A stretch of 64,000 nt of DNA from JBAYIE01 sp041665785 (GTDB taxonomy: Bacteria; Bacteroidota; Bacteroidia; UKL13-3), in contig JBAYIE010000011.1 in the NCBI GenBank assembly GCA_041665785.1, forward strand, positions 35,802-99,801, read 5' to 3'. The number at the start of each line of letters is the position of its first letter. Within the stretch, counting starts at the first letter, position 1. This document shows positions 28,151 through 36,709 of this stretch, one piece after another. Position numbers and translations under genes: made by a program. A model generated the notes under the pieces. That model was not told the DNA's origin and ran no database searches. It saw only the letters and a list, made by a program, of their open reading frames with translations.

Positions 28151-29299
28151 ATGAAAGAGTATAAGGAAGCCGAGATATACTTTGGTGCAAAAACCGGAAA
28201 GGATATCACCAAGCAATGGTACGTATACTACTACTTCATGGATCCTGCAACCAGAAAGTTCAAACGGTTCATTGAAAAAAAGGGAATCAACCGGTTTCAT
28301 ACGATCCGGGAGAGAACATCTGAAGCAACTGCACTCCGAGAAGCAATTAACCTGGAGCTTAAATCCGGATATAATCCTTTCGGGATTGGTTCATCCAAAT
28401 TTACTATGAGCTTTGCCGGTGCGATGGATTATTGTCTTACGAAGAAGGAGAAATCGTGGAGCCGAAAAACTTACCTCGATTACCGGTCAGGTTTGAAGTA
28501 CATAAAGATTGGGCTTCAGCAAACCAAGCTGGATAATGAATTAATCAACGAGGTGCGACGCGGAGACATCAAACGGCTATTATATCGTCTGAAGGAAGAT
28601 CATTCCGTAAACACAGTAAATAAGTACCTGGCACTGCTAAAATCTTTCTTTGCTGTATTGGTCGAAGATGAATTGATCGAAGTAAGTCCGGTTCATGGAA
28701 TCAAAGAGGAAAGACAACCGGAGCGGAAGGGGTATAAGACAATGAGCAAAGGAGTCCGGGAAAAGGTGAAGGAATTAACCTATGAAGAATCATTTGCTTT
28801 TGGGGTGGTATGTGAAACAATCTATCAAACAGGAATCCGGCCAGCTGAGCTACTATCGCTTCAGTGGGATAACATCGATTTGCAGGACCTTATAATTACA
28901 GTCATTGAATCCAAGAACCGTAAGATCCGCATAGTTCCAATTAACCAATCACTGGCCGATAAGTACCTTACTATTCAGAAAAACATTACAGGTGTTCAGA
29001 ATGACTGGTATATATTCAGCAATAAATTTACACTTGCGTCCGGCCCGAAGCGATTACACCGCAACCGGTTAACCGAAATGTGGGACAGAGTGATTCATAA
29101 AAACGGTGGACTACCAACGGATCTGAAACTATACGGACTGAAGCATTCCGGAGCCGATGACAAGATCATGTCGGGCATCCCGATTGAATATCTGCGGGAC
29201 CTATATGGGCACCACTCTACCAAAATGACAAGGGTGTATGCGAAAAAGATGATCGAGAAGTCATCCCAAGTAATCAGGGATCAGTCGCCGGAGTTTTAA
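28151..29299 (+). CDS. int: Phage tyrosine recombinase (integrase)
   Basis: A 382-residue protein with a probable SAM-like core-binding domain (residues 95-185, ending in VNTVNKYLALLKSFFAVL) and a catalytic domain. The first Arg is in TGIRPAELLSLQW (near 229), the GHHSTKMTR motif follows and the nucleophile Tyr is in RVYAK (near 362). Where the usual box II reads HxLRH, this protein has YGLKHSG, so the His and second Arg are replaced by Tyr and Lys, as I recall from other Bacteroidota phage integrases. It lies directly inside attL, pointing away from ssrA, and should catalyse integration at the tmRNA 3' end. Confidence 0.93.
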   Translation: MKEYKEAEIYFGAKTGKDITKQWYVYYYFMDPATRKFKRFIEKKGINRFHTIRERTSEATALREAINLELKSGYNPFGIGSSKFTMSFAGAMDYCLTKKEKSWSRKTYLDYRSGLKYIKIGLQQTKLDNELINEVRRGDIKRLLYRLKEDHSVNTVNKYLALLKSFFAVLVEDELIEVSPVHGIKEERQPERKGYKTMSKGVREKVKELTYEESFAFGVVCETIYQTGIRPAELLSLQWDNIDLQDLIITVIESKNRKIRIVPINQSLADKYLTIQKNITGVQNDWYIFSNKFTLASGPKRLHRNRLTEMWDRVIHKNGGLPTDLKLYGLKHSGADDKIMSGIPIEYLRDLYGHHSTKMTRVYAKKMIEKSSQVIRDQSPEF

Positions 29300-29311
29300 A
29301 TTAATTCAATT

Positions 29312-29782
29312 ATGTGTATATACCATATACTTAGAGATTTTGCTACACCAGTTGTGGCATTAGCAGGGTTTGTTTTAGCAAACAGAAACATTGTACATTC
29401 AGCAAACAAAAGTATAGATGCTGATTGGATCAAGCAAGTTAGATTAGCTATTCCAGAATTTCATAATTCTATTCTTGAATTTCAAAAGAACGAGAAATAT
29501 GACGATTCAAAAATATCTCAAGCACTATTCAAGGTAACCCTTCTGCTTGATAGGGGTAACAAACTACATCATGAATATATCAATGAAATGAAGAGTCTTG
29601 TAGAATTAATACATGGTGCTAAAAGCGGAAATCCGGTAAAAGATAAAGAAGGAAACATATATAATCCTGAATCGATTGACTTCAAGAAATATATCGGTTT
29701 ACGGCTTGGAATGCTTGATTTCCAAATAACCGAAATTATCAAAGAGAAGATTACGAAAATGAACAGCTTCAGGATATGGTAA
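29312..29782 (+). CDS. Unknown protein with N-terminal membrane segment (integrase-proximal cargo)
   Basis: A 156-residue protein not recognised. Residues 9-26 (FATPVVALAGFVLANRN) are hydrophobic enough for one membrane segment. The rest is charged and helical, with lysine-rich ends. It is more AT-rich than its neighbours and reads away from the lysis operon, the typical place for lysogeny-expressed accessory genes. No catalytic motif is visible. A role in exclusion of other phages is possible but not supported by sequence. Confidence 0.65.
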   Translation: MCIYHILRDFATPVVALAGFVLANRNIVHSANKSIDADWIKQVRLAIPEFHNSILEFQKNEKYDDSKISQALFKVTLLLDRGNKLHHEYINEMKSLVELIHGAKSGNPVKDKEGNIYNPESIDFKKYIGLRLGMLDFQITEIIKEKITKMNSFRIW

Positions 29783-29784
29783 CC

Positions 29785-30303
29785 TTATAGCAATAGGGCA
29801 ACAACTACGGCAATTGCGCCACCGATCTTTAGGAACAAGTTCTGTTTCTTCAGTCCCGAATTCTCCGATTTCAACCCGGTTATAATTGTCGAATCATTCA
29901 CGATCACCATTGCCTGAATTTTAATGATGGAATCAGATAAGGTCAGCTGATCATGCGTGGCCACATTATCTATTCTCAGCCGGTTCATGGAATCGATCAA
30001 AAGGGAATCAACCTCCCACCGGTTTGAATCAACTCTTTCAATATGGCCGATCGGCTTTAACTCCTGGGCCCGAAGTTCTACTGGTTTTGATTTATACTCA
30101 GTAAGTTTTTTTTGTTTTACCCGCTCAACTTCGACTTTCTTCAGCTCAATCTTTGGAATGATCGGCTTGAGCACCCTGTTATCTTTCTCTGCTTTGTCCA
30201 CCTGTTTGGACAAATTTTGTCCAAAATGTCCATTGCAAGTAATCAGGTTCAGGCACAAGCCCACAAGGATACCGGCCAGCAGATATAATAATTTTTCTTT
30301 CAT
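29785..30303 (-). CDS. Phage membrane protein, spanin-like
   Basis: This 172-residue protein has a hydrophobic N-terminus (residues 6-22) and a hydrophobic C-terminus (residues 155-172), with a charged, helical, lysine-rich middle predicted as coiled coil. It is the last gene of the lysis cluster and overlaps its neighbour by ATGA. This topology and place suggest a spanin or lysis accessory role, but no family is recognised. Its 5' part contains the 21-bp perfect dyad at 30205-30225. Confidence 0.6.
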   Translation of the reverse strand: MKEKLLYLLAGILVGLCLNLITCNGHFGQNLSKQVDKAEKDNRVLKPIIPKIELKKVEVERVKQKKLTEYKSKPVELRAQELKPIGHIERVDSNRWEVDSLLIDSMNRLRIDNVATHDQLTLSDSIIKIQAMVIVNDSTIITGLKSENSGLKKQNLFLKIGGAIAVVVALLL

Positions 30304-30590
30304 GGTTCTGGATCAAATGGTGGAGGTAGCGATATGGTTTGACCTTTGAGTTTGTGATGGCAATCGGATTGAAATTCTATCTGTCCGTTGCGTACAAAGC
30401 TGTGGCACTGATCCGGATAACCTCTATTCACCATTAAACTCGGTTCAAAGGTTGGCTTTTTGAAATCCCCGTTAAAGGACCAGCGATTATCGAACACATG
30501 GTAGTACTTACAGCCCAGGCAATAGAACATAAAATTCTTATTACCCATATCTCTTACGAGATCACCCGGCTCTGGCAAATGTTCTTTCAT
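30300..30590 (-). CDS. Phage protein, DUF6527-like, with CxxC
   Basis: A 96-residue protein with FYCLGCKYYHVF (CxxC), WSFNGDFKKPTFEPSL, CHSFVRNGQIEFQSDC and HKLKGQTISLP. This spacing resembles the small cysteine-containing DUF6527 phage family. The paired Cys/His residues suggest a bound zinc. Function unknown. Both ends overlap neighbours by ATGA within the lysis operon. Confidence 0.72.
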   Translation of the reverse strand: MKEHLPEPGDLVRDMGNKNFMFYCLGCKYYHVFDNRWSFNGDFKKPTFEPSLMVNRGYPDQCHSFVRNGQIEFQSDCHHKLKGQTISLPPPFDPEP

Positions 30591-31153
30591 ATTGAATACC
30601 GGATGAAGTTTTTCTCCAGCGTAATGTTATACGGTTCGCGACCCCACTGGATAGCTTTTTGTTTGTAGAGCGGACCATTATATAACGTGGCCACCACATG
30701 CCAGTCGTTTGATTTTATTGCGGTGTGAAGTTTGGGACCTGTCTTGATAAATTCAGTCAGTCCCCATACCTGGTTAAACTCCCCACGCTTAAATTCATCC
30801 CACATTTCACCAACTGACCGGTAGCTTAACCGCTTCCAGTGCAACCCAAGGATCTGTGGTAAGCCGATCGATGTCGATTCCATAGCCGATACCGGATCGA
30901 TCCCATACGCATTATTGAAAGCAAGCCATTCCTTTGATTGTACTTCGACCTTGTTGATTGACCATTTTCCGGATGGAGCAAACGGTTCTTTTCTTTTAAA
31001 CCACACCGGTTCAAATTGAATCAGCAACTTACCGTTATCCGGATCAAATCCTCTTCCCGGGCTTTCGGTCATTATGAAAGCCATCATCTGGGCATAGCTC
31101 AATCCGATGCGCTGGCCGAGCGATGTGATTTCCTGTGGTGTGATCCGGTTCAT
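30587..31153 (-). CDS. Endolysin: N-acetylmuramidase (DUF3380 type)
   Basis: The 188-residue protein has FIMTESPGRGFDPDNGKLLIQ with a Glu near residue 30 that is the likely general acid, then FEPVWFKR, SIGLPQILGLHW and TLYNGPLYK. These belong to the phage N-acetylmuramidase family. It should cleave the glycan strands of peptidoglycan. No signal peptide is present, so export depends on the adjacent holin. It sits between the holin and the DUF6527-like gene with ATGA overlaps on both sides. Confidence 0.88.
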   Translation of the reverse strand: MNRITPQEITSLGQRIGLSYAQMMAFIMTESPGRGFDPDNGKLLIQFEPVWFKRKEPFAPSGKWSINKVEVQSKEWLAFNNAYGIDPVSAMESTSIGLPQILGLHWKRLSYRSVGEMWDEFKRGEFNQVWGLTEFIKTGPKLHTAIKSNDWHVVATLYNGPLYKQKAIQWGREPYNITLEKNFIRYSI

Positions 31154-31383
31154 TGGGTAGGTCCGGAATAGATATTTCTATCTGTGCGTGTATTGGTCCA
31201 GAACTTTAACACAATTAGCAGCGCACCCATTACCCATGCCATCCAGTTTTTTAACGGACCATCTTCAAGTGGCATTGATTTAATAATTGGCTCAATAGCG
31301 ATAGCTAATAGCAGCGCAAAGTCGCCGATTCTGCGCCACTTTTTGGGTGTTGGCTTGCGATGGTTTTCAATAAGCTGTTTCAT
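31150..31383 (-). CDS. Holin-like small membrane protein
   Basis: A 77-residue protein with two hydrophobic segments (residues 19-34, DFALLLAIAIEPII, and 45-61, NWMAWVMGALLIVLKFW) and basic ends, directly upstream of the endolysin gene. Size, topology and location are those of a class II holin that lets the endolysin reach the cell wall. The ATG overlaps the apparent stop of the frameshifted gene upstream. Confidence 0.75.
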   Translation of the reverse strand: MKQLIENHRKPTPKKWRRIGDFALLLAIAIEPIIKSMPLEDGPLKNWMAWVMGALLIVLKFWTNTRTDRNIYSGPTQ

Positions 31384-31594
31384 CTGATTCGGATTGTTTT
31401 TGGTTTTACATATACCGATTGTTCAATGTTGTCTACCCGCTGCTTCAACTCCTTCACCTGCTCAGTTTTACAGCGTTCTCCGTGATAAGCGTATTCAGTT
31501 TGGTATCAATCGACCACAGTAAGCCGATCACAAACGATGCTGCGGTAACCATTACCCAGTTGAATACTTTAGTCTTGTCTTGTTGATAGGTCAT
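31380..31594 (-). pseudogene. Small membrane/coiled-coil protein with apparent frameshift
   Basis: From ATG 31594 the frame reads MTYQQDKTKVFNWVMVTAAS with one membrane segment (VTAASFVIGLLWS) and stops after 46 residues at 31454. If one A is added to the run AAAA at about 31466-31469, it continues as TEQVKELKQRVDNIEQSVYV and ends in a TGA that overlaps the holin ATG as ATGA, exactly like the other genes of this operon. The joined 71-residue protein (one membrane helix plus coiled coil) is typical of phage lysis clusters. Either a real single-base deletion, recoding, or a sequence error explains this. Confidence 0.7.
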
Positions 31595-31607
31595 AGTATG
31601 TCTGATA

Positions 31608-31892
31608 TCATGCAAACACATGCTTTGGATTGTTAACGATAATTTCTGTTGCTCCGAAATTTATATCCTGCTCACACATTACATCCACATGAAATCCGGG
31701 AAGATGTGTTGCTGGTGTAACCAGATCAACGCCATCACCATTTGGCTCAACAATAGGAGGGGTCTGTTCAATCAACCCAACAAACACAACCGCATGACAT
31801 AGAATGTTTGAATCAACATCCAATAACCCCTTTGTTTTTAAATCGGCAATCGCTGCCGTTTTTGAGTTGTACCTTAGTTTGTAAATATTCAT
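31608..31892 (-). CDS. Unknown small phage protein between tail fibre and lysis genes
   Basis: A 94-residue protein, no recognised family. It starts 1 bp after the stop of the fibre-like gene. Pro- and Val-rich middle (PPIVEPNGDGVDLVTPATHLPG), no signal peptide or membrane segment. Its position suggests a tail-fibre accessory or chaperone role, by inference only. Confidence 0.65.
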   Translation of the reverse strand: MNIYKLRYNSKTAAIADLKTKGLLDVDSNILCHAVVFVGLIEQTPPIVEPNGDGVDLVTPATHLPGFHVDVMCEQDINFGATEIIVNNPKHVFA

Positions 31893-31893
31893 A

Positions 31894-34581
31894 TTAAAGT
31901 GTAGTTAGTGTTTCACATAAATCATCGCTCAACGCTTCATCGTAGGCATATCCATCATAAAGCCGGCCACGGAGGTTGTATCCGGAAATACCGCCGCCCT
32001 CATCTTTTGCTGCACCAAAAATTTCAAGTTCAAAATTGTTTGCATCAACAGCGGTAGTGTCGGTCAATGCACCATCAACAAACAGCTTTACTGATGTTCC
32101 ACTGCGTTTTACTGCAATTTTGTGACGAGCGTTTAAAGAGACTGCACTTCCAATTTGTGTTTCAGTACCACCCAGAGATTTAAAATATATCCCACCTGCT
32201 GCCAGATACACATATGAATTTCCACTGCCATTGTAGCTACCAAAAGCCATTGATCCTGCCTCAATCGCGTAAAAATCATAAAACACGGTCATGTCAGTCA
32301 TGGTTATTGCTGTACCGAATGAGGTAGTATTCCCGGCATTTCGTGTGGCGGCGGCAGATGTTGTTGGTATGGTGCTTGTAGGATAACTTGATTCCTCTAT
32401 TTGCGCTTCATAAATATAAACCCCATCTGTTCCATTAGTGGTTGAGGTTGTTGAACCGTCGGCATCTACTGGACCAGAATAAAAATTTCCGGTTGTCGAA
32501 GAACTTGTTTGCGTTACCCGTAAACGATACCAGCCACTGCCAACACTTTCTATTGTTGCAGAGGTTATGTTCGAACCGGTTGTGCCGATAGTTCCTGCTG
32601 ATACATTAAACCAAACTGCATCGTTTCCGTCAGCAGCATTTACACCAAAATGCCTGAACCAGGTAAAGCCCGATGCTTTTACATATACTGTTGTTGTACA
32701 AGCAACTCCAGAAGAAATTGTAATAGCCTTATCCAGAGTTCTATTTGCACCTGTTGTAGTAGGATAAAGTAGGTATGCGTTTGTAGTTCCGTCCGGAGAT
32801 ACGGCGGCAGCTGCAACTACTGTAGTATTGGTTTTTGTCCAATATGCGTTATCAAATTCATTTGAACGCTGAAGCAGATTGGTGGATTGTTTTTCAAGCA
32901 GCCAGTATGGGCACCCGCCACCGATCGGATAATTTAATTGCGGCACGTTGGAGGCTACTGATACCAAAAAGCCGGACTCATTAAACCGAGGTGCGGTTGT
33001 CGCCCGTGTGTACCCCAAGTCTGAATTTCCGTTCGTTGGTAATGCGGCGTAAATCAAACTGGCCTTGCAGCCATTTGAACTGATCAAACAGGACAGGTTA
33101 TCATAAACGCCATTATTCATCAACTGCATAATGAGCGTGGTCAGGCAGTTGTACGCCTCAAACGTACCACTATCTGCTACTACACGAGCTTGGAAAGACG
33201 ATGCGGCAATGGCCGGTAAAGAAGTAGTGCTGGATGCACCAATTCCGATTGTGTTAGAAATTATTGTCATAACGGTAATTATATATTCGTATGTAGGATC
33301 AAGACCTTCGATATCATAGGTCAGCACGTTTCCGGCGTCTACAAATACCGGCTCGTTACCTTGATCGTCCTGATATTTGATTAGATATCCGATTGCTGTT
33401 TTTACCGCTGCCCAGGTAAGGGTGGCTGTGTTTGGAGCGGTATATTCAAATGAAACTACCGGTGTAGTTGGATATGGTAGCTGAGTTGATATACCAGGTA
33501 CCAGTTCTGTAATTGGTGCGAAAGTATCACCAACTACAATCAACTGTACATAACCATTCAGGTGATCAGCGCCGCCCTTATTACCAAGCCAGCATCTGTT
33601 TACGTTTGCAAAATCAAATGGTTGAGCAGAAAAAGCCTCAATAGGAATCTGGCCATTAAAAGCAGCTTCTTGTCGCAGATCCTTATAGCTGAGTACAAGT
33701 TCAAACTGGGTAGTTCTACCGGCATCTGTTTCGTCAAAATCAGAAGTGCTGAAATACTTATTTTCAGTTATACCAATGTTTGCCAGCGTTGAGGTTGAGT
33801 CGCGCTTTATGCCCATTTGAATATAATCGCCGGTTTCATCACTCTTTTGAAAGAACGCGGCGAATGTTTCGTTATTGGCAAACCCGCCGGTGAATTTAAC
33901 CTGGACAGTTCCTTCGTCTGGATTGAACCAGTTGCGTACATCAGTTTGATCGATTTCAAGATACGCCTCATCTGCATTTCGCGTTACCGCTGCTGAGGTA
34001 GTAATAATGGGAGAAGTAGCTATTGAACCCGCCTCCAGCTGGGCAACATCAATTGCGAATTCAACATCATCTTCCAGGCACTTTATTTTTATAGTGGGGT
34101 TGCTGCAGGTTTGGGTAACCTTAATTCGAACCCACACATTAAGCATAGGTTGAACCTGAACATAATCAGTTCCGTTAACTGAGAGGTAAATGTTTGCGGT
34201 GGTGGTAAAGGATAGTAGTTTAATAAATATACTGAGTGTTCTTTCAGCGCTTGCGGCCGTGAATGTTTGGGAAACAATTGCATTTGCAGCGGTGGTTAAA
34301 ATATGCGATGCTGAACTGCTTACACCGTCTATTCCTGATTGATTAAGCGTGGCAGTGCAGTTGGTTTTTGTCCATGCTGCATTGGTAAGGTCACGCGAGT
34401 ATAGGCAAAGATTCTCTGCTGATTTCTCAACCAATAATCCCATCGGCCGGCATAGTCTTGGGGTATCGGCCAAAAACTGAACGAGCTTTCCGTTATCGAA
34501 TCCCCACGCATTATCTGTTGCGCGGGTGCACTTCACGAAATACGGCAGGTTGGTTATATCGGTGAAGTTAATCCGTAACAT
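31894..34581 (-). CDS. Tail fibre/receptor-binding protein with carbohydrate-binding, Fn3 and LamG-like modules
   Basis: An 895-residue protein built from repeated beta-sandwich modules. The N-terminal part has the SRDLTNAAWTKT-type domain (about residues 55-205), a LamG-like fold follows to 370, an Fn3-like segment (VSFEYTAPNTATLTWAAV) lies near 375-460, then a second RSNEFDNAYWTKT module (about 560-715) and a last LamG-like module (about 720-895). Such stacked sugar-binding folds, directly after the tail tip gene, fit a host-recognition protein. It carries no DGR variable repeat. Confidence 0.75.
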   Translation of the reverse strand: MLRINFTDITNLPYFVKCTRATDNAWGFDNGKLVQFLADTPRLCRPMGLLVEKSAENLCLYSRDLTNAAWTKTNCTATLNQSGIDGVSSSASHILTTAANAIVSQTFTAASAERTLSIFIKLLSFTTTANIYLSVNGTDYVQVQPMLNVWVRIKVTQTCSNPTIKIKCLEDDVEFAIDVAQLEAGSIATSPIITTSAAVTRNADEAYLEIDQTDVRNWFNPDEGTVQVKFTGGFANNETFAAFFQKSDETGDYIQMGIKRDSTSTLANIGITENKYFSTSDFDETDAGRTTQFELVLSYKDLRQEAAFNGQIPIEAFSAQPFDFANVNRCWLGNKGGADHLNGYVQLIVVGDTFAPITELVPGISTQLPYPTTPVVSFEYTAPNTATLTWAAVKTAIGYLIKYQDDQGNEPVFVDAGNVLTYDIEGLDPTYEYIITVMTIISNTIGIGASSTTSLPAIAASSFQARVVADSGTFEAYNCLTTLIMQLMNNGVYDNLSCLISSNGCKASLIYAALPTNGNSDLGYTRATTAPRFNESGFLVSVASNVPQLNYPIGGGCPYWLLEKQSTNLLQRSNEFDNAYWTKTNTTVVAAAAVSPDGTTNAYLLYPTTTGANRTLDKAITISSGVACTTTVYVKASGFTWFRHFGVNAADGNDAVWFNVSAGTIGTTGSNITSATIESVGSGWYRLRVTQTSSSTTGNFYSGPVDADGSTTSTTNGTDGVYIYEAQIEESSYPTSTIPTTSAAATRNAGNTTSFGTAITMTDMTVFYDFYAIEAGSMAFGSYNGSGNSYVYLAAGGIYFKSLGGTETQIGSAVSLNARHKIAVKRSGTSVKLFVDGALTDTTAVDANNFELEIFGAAKDEGGGISGYNLRGRLYDGYAYDEALSDDLCETLTTL

Positions 34582-36709
34582 TGTCGAAAATCAATTTTAC
34601 TTTTCCATCAATAACCTTTCCTTTCAGATAGGCTTTATCTCCTTCGGCTGCTCCGGTTGGAAACCCATCCACATTCTGAACAAGAAACTCATCAGAATTC
34701 TGACCACGGACCGCCACAATTTGTCGTACAGCTTCAGCAATGATCGATTGCTTGTTAGCCATTTCAGAAACGCTCTCTTGCAGATTACCGATATCAAATA
34801 TTGCACCGGCCAGTCGGTTTGCGGTTTGATCGTTGCGGCCATATGTTGGCTGAGCCTGATCCACCGGAAATACTGTTGTACTTCTGCTGATCTGCACCCA
34901 TTCACCAGTCCACTCGGCACGCATTAAATCATGTTCTCCGGCATTGAACATCATTACCCTGTCTCTCCAGGTGAACGTCTTTGCAGGGGTATAAGAGTAA
35001 TTCATAAAGGCAGTACCTGTAAGTACGTGCATCGGAAGGTTTCTGAAACGCATAATTTCTCTGGCATACAAATGTGCAAGTCTGAATCCTGTAGTTGCCG
35101 TGCTTCCTACCGCCCACATGGTGGATGCAACCCATGCAGATCCATTATATACCTGCAGGCCACCAATTACTGGAGTAAATGCACCATCACCCAGCGTTGT
35201 ATCAAATTCATCTACCTTAGATAGGCTTCCGTAATTGGTATTATCACACTGGTAGGTTTTGGTTGATTCTCCAATAGGCCTTCCATTGGCATCATAACCG
35301 ACTACCATTTGGGCAATACCTTCACATTCGAAAGGAACTGGACCAGCTGCATAGCTGACACCGAGCACGGTAATAATATAGGACGCTACTTCAAATTCAG
35401 GTACCGGTGGTGTGGTTAGTTCTATCTGAGTAATAGCCTGAGAAACATTAACTGGCCATGTTAAATATATAGTGTTGTTTTTAAACCACCCACGATTAGC
35501 GACCCACGTATCGCCAATACCCGGAAAATTCTGTTTTGTGTATAAATCACCATAATACCAGTCGCCACTTTGTATGCGCACCCGCGCAGTGCCATTTGGA
35601 TTTACCACAATACCCAGCGAGTTGTTTTTCTCATACACAAATCCCATCTGGAGTTTAAATTTCAAACACATTTGGTGAGTCATACGGTTATCCTGTTGAG
35701 GACCCCACAATCCCGGACCGGTAATGGTATGCTCCAGCGATGCGCTATCGTATGGGTATTCTAATCCCTTACTGAATTTTTCGTATGAGATTACTGTATG
35801 GTTTATCCGCTGAGCTTTTAACTGAGGTAGGTACGACCACTTCATGGAAGCGATAGGCATGCGCACTCCAGCTTGAGGAAACGAAAGGTTAACCGTATAC
35901 GACGCACTGGATAAGAAAGATGCAGCCTTGGAGTATTTATAAAACGTGTTGGTGGTATTGGTCAGGTTCTCTGCATGGATAATACACCAGGTACCATCGA
36001 TCATTTTGATTTGGGCCCCAAAGGAGGAAAGAATTTTTTCAATAACATCCCATGCCTTGGAGGCTACAATGTTTTCGTAATCTTCGAGCCATGTGAGTAG
36101 TGATGCCCGTAAATTAGGTAACACTCCACCTGTGGCACTTTGATTGATATCGTACCAGTTGATGGAAGATTGAATATACACATCGTTTATTCCCCACTGC
36201 GCCTGAGTGCCGGTGTAAGCCAATGCTTGGCAAAGCACTTCAAGCAGTGATTTATATCCGGTTTGTTCGGTGGCATAGCTAAACTCTTGATCACGGGTTA
36301 AAGACAGACCGTCCGTGGCCGTAATGGTGTATGCATAAAATGGAGCATCGTCGTATTCAATAGCATCCTGAATCATGGCATAAATACCTTGCAATGTCCA
36401 CACAGATGCTATATTGATATAATGCTTTACGAAAACACGTTGAGTAGTGTAACCAGCAACAGCGCTGATCCAAGTTGCAAGAGTTGTGGTGGTGGGAGAA
36501 ACCTCCATCGGCACACTGATACTGGATGCACGCATAGGGGAGGTAATAAAGTTTTCGCCCTCTCCATCCCATACCACTTTTACCGGAGCGTATGAGGCGT
36601 CAAAAGTTTCTGTCGTACCATCGTAAGAGGTATCGATAATGTCGATGCGATGCTGGATGTGATCGCTCGATTCATCGTAAAACTCGGTGCGCCATCTTAT
36701 GTTGCTCAT
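34568..36709 (-). CDS. Tail tip/baseplate-type structural protein
   Basis: A 713-residue protein following the tape measure gene with a 4-bp overlap. The N-terminal 130 residues (WRTEFYDESSDHIQHRIDI, EGENFITSPM) look like a tail hub module, and the middle is rich in Trp, Tyr and beta-strand. The place between tape measure and fibre is that of the distal tail/tail-associated protein in siphoviruses. I recognise no enzyme motif. The C-terminal 80 residues (NLQESVSEMANKQSIIAEAV) are helical and may contact the fibre. Confidence 0.7.
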   Translation of the reverse strand: MSNIRWRTEFYDESSDHIQHRIDIIDTSYDGTTETFDASYAPVKVVWDGEGENFITSPMRASSISVPMEVSPTTTTLATWISAVAGYTTQRVFVKHYINIASVWTLQGIYAMIQDAIEYDDAPFYAYTITATDGLSLTRDQEFSYATEQTGYKSLLEVLCQALAYTGTQAQWGINDVYIQSSINWYDINQSATGGVLPNLRASLLTWLEDYENIVASKAWDVIEKILSSFGAQIKMIDGTWCIIHAENLTNTTNTFYKYSKAASFLSSASYTVNLSFPQAGVRMPIASMKWSYLPQLKAQRINHTVISYEKFSKGLEYPYDSASLEHTITGPGLWGPQQDNRMTHQMCLKFKLQMGFVYEKNNSLGIVVNPNGTARVRIQSGDWYYGDLYTKQNFPGIGDTWVANRGWFKNNTIYLTWPVNVSQAITQIELTTPPVPEFEVASYIITVLGVSYAAGPVPFECEGIAQMVVGYDANGRPIGESTKTYQCDNTNYGSLSKVDEFDTTLGDGAFTPVIGGLQVYNGSAWVASTMWAVGSTATTGFRLAHLYAREIMRFRNLPMHVLTGTAFMNYSYTPAKTFTWRDRVMMFNAGEHDLMRAEWTGEWVQISRSTTVFPVDQAQPTYGRNDQTANRLAGAIFDIGNLQESVSEMANKQSIIAEAVRQIVAVRGQNSDEFLVQNVDGFPTGAAEGDKAYLKGKVIDGKVKLIFDNVTD

